Assembly (NCBI GenBank): GCA_964552055.1
Contig: CAZKFL010000006.1
Span: 3,167 to 67,166 of the forward strand
Source: VGMD01 sp964552055
GTDB taxonomy: Bacteria; Chlamydiota; Chlamydiia; Chlamydiales; 2-12-FULL-49-11
Reading direction: 5' to 3'
Length of the DNA: 64,000 nt
In this document: in pieces, positions 61,898 to 64,000 of the stretch
How positions within the stretch are numbered: the first letter of the stretch is position 1
How the letters are laid out: every line of letters begins with the position of its first letter
The notes under the pieces: generated by a model
Told to the model about the DNA's origin: nothing
Database searches by the model: none
The model's input: the letters and a program-made list of their open reading frames with translations, nothing else
Program-made: the position numbers and the translations under genes

Positions 61898-62587
61898 TTA
61901 CCTCATGGAGCGGAAGCTAGATCTATCAAAATCTTCACGAATGAAGCGCAAAAGCTCACCTCTGTATTGGTCTGCAATGAAGTATAGAAGATCGGTGTAT
62001 GATTCATCACCTCTTTCAATAGGATGTGGCCTTATTGATAGGGAGAGGTCTTCTTTGTTTAAAGTTCGAAGTCTCACGATATCATCTTTTGGTAAGGTTT
62101 CTTTTGGAAAACGACCGAGTCCGCCATATGATGCGTAATGAGTATCACTTGCAAAGTAATGCGTGGTTTTAACAATTAGAAAACGAGCTTTTTCAAGACA
62201 GGAAAGCATGTCTGTTGAAAATGTTACTTCTTCTAAATCCATTTCAAGCGAGTCGATGATGAAATTAGTGATAGCGCTTTCGTATTGTGCGACAAGTTCC
62301 GTGCAATCTTCCCCGCGCTCAATTTTTTGATGGAGGTTGTGAAATTTAGAAGATTGAAATCCTGATCCTTCGCAAAACGAGATGTTGAGTGAGCAACCAT
62401 TCACCATCCCGAAGGCTGCTTCTCTTGCAGCATGCTCTTCAGAAGAGACGTGCCTTAATCCAATCAGAGTGCCTCCAATTTTTACAATGTCGCCAGGTGT
62501 AAAATGAGATTCTGGAGGAGATGGTGGCGCTGTACTTGATGGCAGGGGTCTTGCAAATAATGCAGAAAGTCCGGTTACTCCAAACAT
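61898..62587 (-). CDS. Hypothetical protein coupled to the BTB gene, 229 aa
   Basis: No family recognised. It starts MFGVTGLSALF, has a Pro/Ser-rich linker (residues about 15-30), and then a mixed alpha/beta region. ATG 62587 has GGAGGAAAG just upstream and follows the BTB stop after one base, so it is translated with that gene; the longer frame start at 62611 is rejected. No signal peptide or membrane helix. Its coupling to a BTB protein suggests that both act together. Confidence 0.65.
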   Translation of the reverse strand: MFGVTGLSALFARPLPSSTAPPSPPESHFTPGDIVKIGGTLIGLRHVSSEEHAAREAAFGMVNGCSLNISFCEGSGFQSSKFHNLHQKIERGEDCTELVAQYESAITNFIIDSLEMDLEEVTFSTDMLSCLEKARFLIVKTTHYFASDTHYASYGGLGRFPKETLPKDDIVRLRTLNKEDLSLSIRPHPIERGDESYTDLLYFIADQYRGELLRFIREDFDRSSFRSMR

Positions 62588-62588
62588 A

Positions 62589-63794
62589 TTACTTTCCTCC
62601 TGCGCCAGCACCTGCGCCGCATGAAGAAACAGGTTCTTCTACTCGGAGAACTAAGCTTAAAGTTTTTTCTAATTGACTTTGCACCTTAATTAATGAATTT
62701 GAAGCTGCAGAACTCAATAGAGCCGGAAGTTTAGATGTAGGGATTTCATGCCACCGTACTTCGGTTACGTCTTCAAGTTTTTCTGCGGCTCTTAAGCAGG
62801 GAAAAAGTAGTGTAAGGGTATCGGGAAGTTCTAGGCGGAAGATTATTACAAGTATTTCTTCGATTTGAGAATGGGCGACCGGATCACTTCTTCGAAGGAT
62901 ATTAGCAATAAGCTCTAAACTTCGGGCGTAAAGTTTGGGTATCCCAAGTTCATGGGCTAAATGAATGATTTTAGTTAAATGTTCAAGCGCTTCTATTGAA
63001 TCAGGGTGAATATCACCTAGGTAAACAAAATGTTGCAAATTTAGGATTGTTTCATCTGAATAGTAGGATAAAATAAGCGTTTGAGCTTCTTTTTCTTTAA
63101 ATTCACCTTTAAAAGCGCGTTCGAAATAAGGGCTTATAGAAAAAAGAAATGTTTTGTGAAATTGAAATTCGGTTCCACTACCACTATTAATTTTACAGTT
63201 AGTATCTTTGCCTTCTCGAGCCATATGATAGTGACTAATGCTCCGATCATCTGCAATGCTTGATAAGATTGGCGTTTTCTCCATATATATATAAGGGTTG
63301 TCAGGTGTCCAAAATAAGGGGATTGACGTGACAGTTGGTCCTTCTAAAGTAATTGGTAGAAGGTAGGTATATTCTTTACTTGTTCCGAAACTATCATAAT
63401 AGCGATCTACATAAGCTTCGCCAGAGTGCGTTGCAAAAGTCTCATCAAAAATAAGCGCGATTACCTTTAATCCCTCATTATTTATACCTGTAACTGTTAG
63501 TTTGTAGCTATATTTGCCAGAACTTGCTTCGCCGCGTATATCATTTATAACTCTAATAAATATTTCATTTATAAATTCCTTGATTTTAGGAAGAAATGTA
63601 AGGTGATGAGGTATTAGCGGAGCTGGAAGCGTTGATAATAGATGATCTATAATGCGACCTTGGGATGCTCTAGAGATAGTAATCTCCGAAATGAGATCGG
63701 CGCTGGGTCTTCTTCCCTGCGCTTCACCGCTTCCTCTCTTTGTATCATTCAATGAATCAAAGTTACTGCGTCTATAACTGCTAAAAGGAATCAT
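62589..63794 (-). CDS. BTB/POZ-domain protein (eukaryotic-type), likely host-directed effector
   Basis: 401 aa. A clear BTB/POZ domain occupies residues about 196-300: FQFHKTFLFSISPYFERAFK, then ETILNLQHFVYLGDIHPDSI and KIIHLAHELGIPKLYARSLE. In eukaryotes BTB proteins bind Cullin-3 and bring substrates for ubiquitination; large BTB families occur in amoeba-associated chlamydiae. The N-terminal 195 residues carry a separate region (SYKLTVTGINNEGLKVIALI) which I cannot name and which may bind the target. The C-terminus is Gly/Ala-rich. First gene of a two-gene operon. Confidence 0.85.
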   Translation of the reverse strand: MIPFSSYRRSNFDSLNDTKRGSGEAQGRRPSADLISEITISRASQGRIIDHLLSTLPAPLIPHHLTFLPKIKEFINEIFIRVINDIRGEASSGKYSYKLTVTGINNEGLKVIALIFDETFATHSGEAYVDRYYDSFGTSKEYTYLLPITLEGPTVTSIPLFWTPDNPYIYMEKTPILSSIADDRSISHYHMAREGKDTNCKINSGSGTEFQFHKTFLFSISPYFERAFKGEFKEKEAQTLILSYYSDETILNLQHFVYLGDIHPDSIEALEHLTKIIHLAHELGIPKLYARSLELIANILRRSDPVAHSQIEEILVIIFRLELPDTLTLLFPCLRAAEKLEDVTEVRWHEIPTSKLPALLSSAASNSLIKVQSQLEKTLSLVLRVEEPVSSCGAGAGAGGK

Positions 63795-63953
63795 AATAGT
63801 GCTCCGAAATTTATTTAATTATGAGTTTAATTCAATATTTCATATTTAGCAATATTTAAAGTCGGAAACTGTATAATTGATGCCTTGAGATCTTTATTGA
63901 GAGGGGTTCAAAAAATGTTTGCCTCTTCCTCAGTAATATGCATATTTATATGG

Positions 63954-64000
63954 GGGTCAGACGTAATGTGTTCATGTGTCGCACATGAACACATTACGTC
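63954..64000. repeat. Palindromic repeat E, copy 2, cut by the window end
   Basis: GGGGGTCAGACGTAATGTGT leads into TTCATGTGTCGCACATGAA and then ACACATTACGTC, a perfect palindrome centred at about 63980. The GGGGGTCAGACGT arm equals that of 23928-23975. The expected closing CTGACCCCC lies past the end. Confidence 0.8.

Noticed and set aside
1..64000. Search for transposase, integrase, phage or plasmid genes
   Set aside because: None recognised among the reading frames, so mobility of the palindromes is left as inference.

Overview
The window is chromosomal DNA of an AT-rich, obligately intracellular member of the Chlamydiae, most likely an amoeba-associated Parachlamydiales lineage. Four things point there. 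(1) Long stretches keep the Chlamydia trachomatis gene order: pbp3-murE-amiA; gnd-lepA-npt-CT066-ytgABCD-dxr-rseP (CT063 to CT072); hrcA-grpE-dnaK; and the CT727-CT728-serS block. (2) There are two nucleotide (ATP/ADP) transporters of the NTT type. (3) A eukaryotic-type BTB/POZ protein is present, a family expanded in amoebal chlamydiae. (4) Many orphan, effector-like genes are present. I cannot resolve family or genus from sequence alone. A run of 10 N at 38007-38016 shows that this is a scaffold of a draft assembly.

Layout. 1-2918: end of a cell-wall/division operon (PBP3, MurE, AmiA). 2919-9080: tRNA-Arg, gnd, lepA, a small orphan gene and the first NTT. 9085-20596: second NTT, CT066 homologue, Mrp, the Ytg metal-uptake system with its fused DtxR-type repressor, an orphan gene, Dxr and RseP. 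20664-29136: an accessory stretch with a large two-partner-secretion exoprotein, unknown or broken genes, UmuDC, NagZ and a low-complexity orphan. 29372-32937: the HrcA-GrpE-DnaK heat-shock operon. 33131-37219: an orphan and a large glutamate dehydrogenase. 37306-45472: a glycosyltransferase/methyltransferase cluster whose products mostly carry signal peptides, joined without gaps to a metal-transport operon (CCC1-like carrier, P1B-4 ATPase) behind serS. 45567-52258: UPF0158 AT-hook protein, a serine hydrolase, WalJ-type hydrolase, FtsK and tRNA-His. 52497-60422: a duplicated-domain orphan, MFS carrier, ComEC, NDH-2, HPr kinase and Enzyme I. 60983-63794: a putative host-ubiquitin-directed island (HD/SidE-phosphodiesterase-like protein, BTB protein, unknown partner).

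How the genes work together. The core genes support reduced peptidoglycan synthesis and recycling for division (PBP3, MurE, AmiA, NagZ, FtsK), energy parasitism (NTTs, NDH-2), iron/metal homeostasis (Ytg, CCC1-like, P1B-4) and stress response. The accessory genes look directed outward: secreted exoprotein, exported glycan-modifying enzymes, and ubiquitin-pathway mimics.

The intergenic DNA is unusually rich in long palindromic elements. At least five families (called A-E here) recur, several in two or three copies, mainly at 3' ends of genes. No transposase gene is present.
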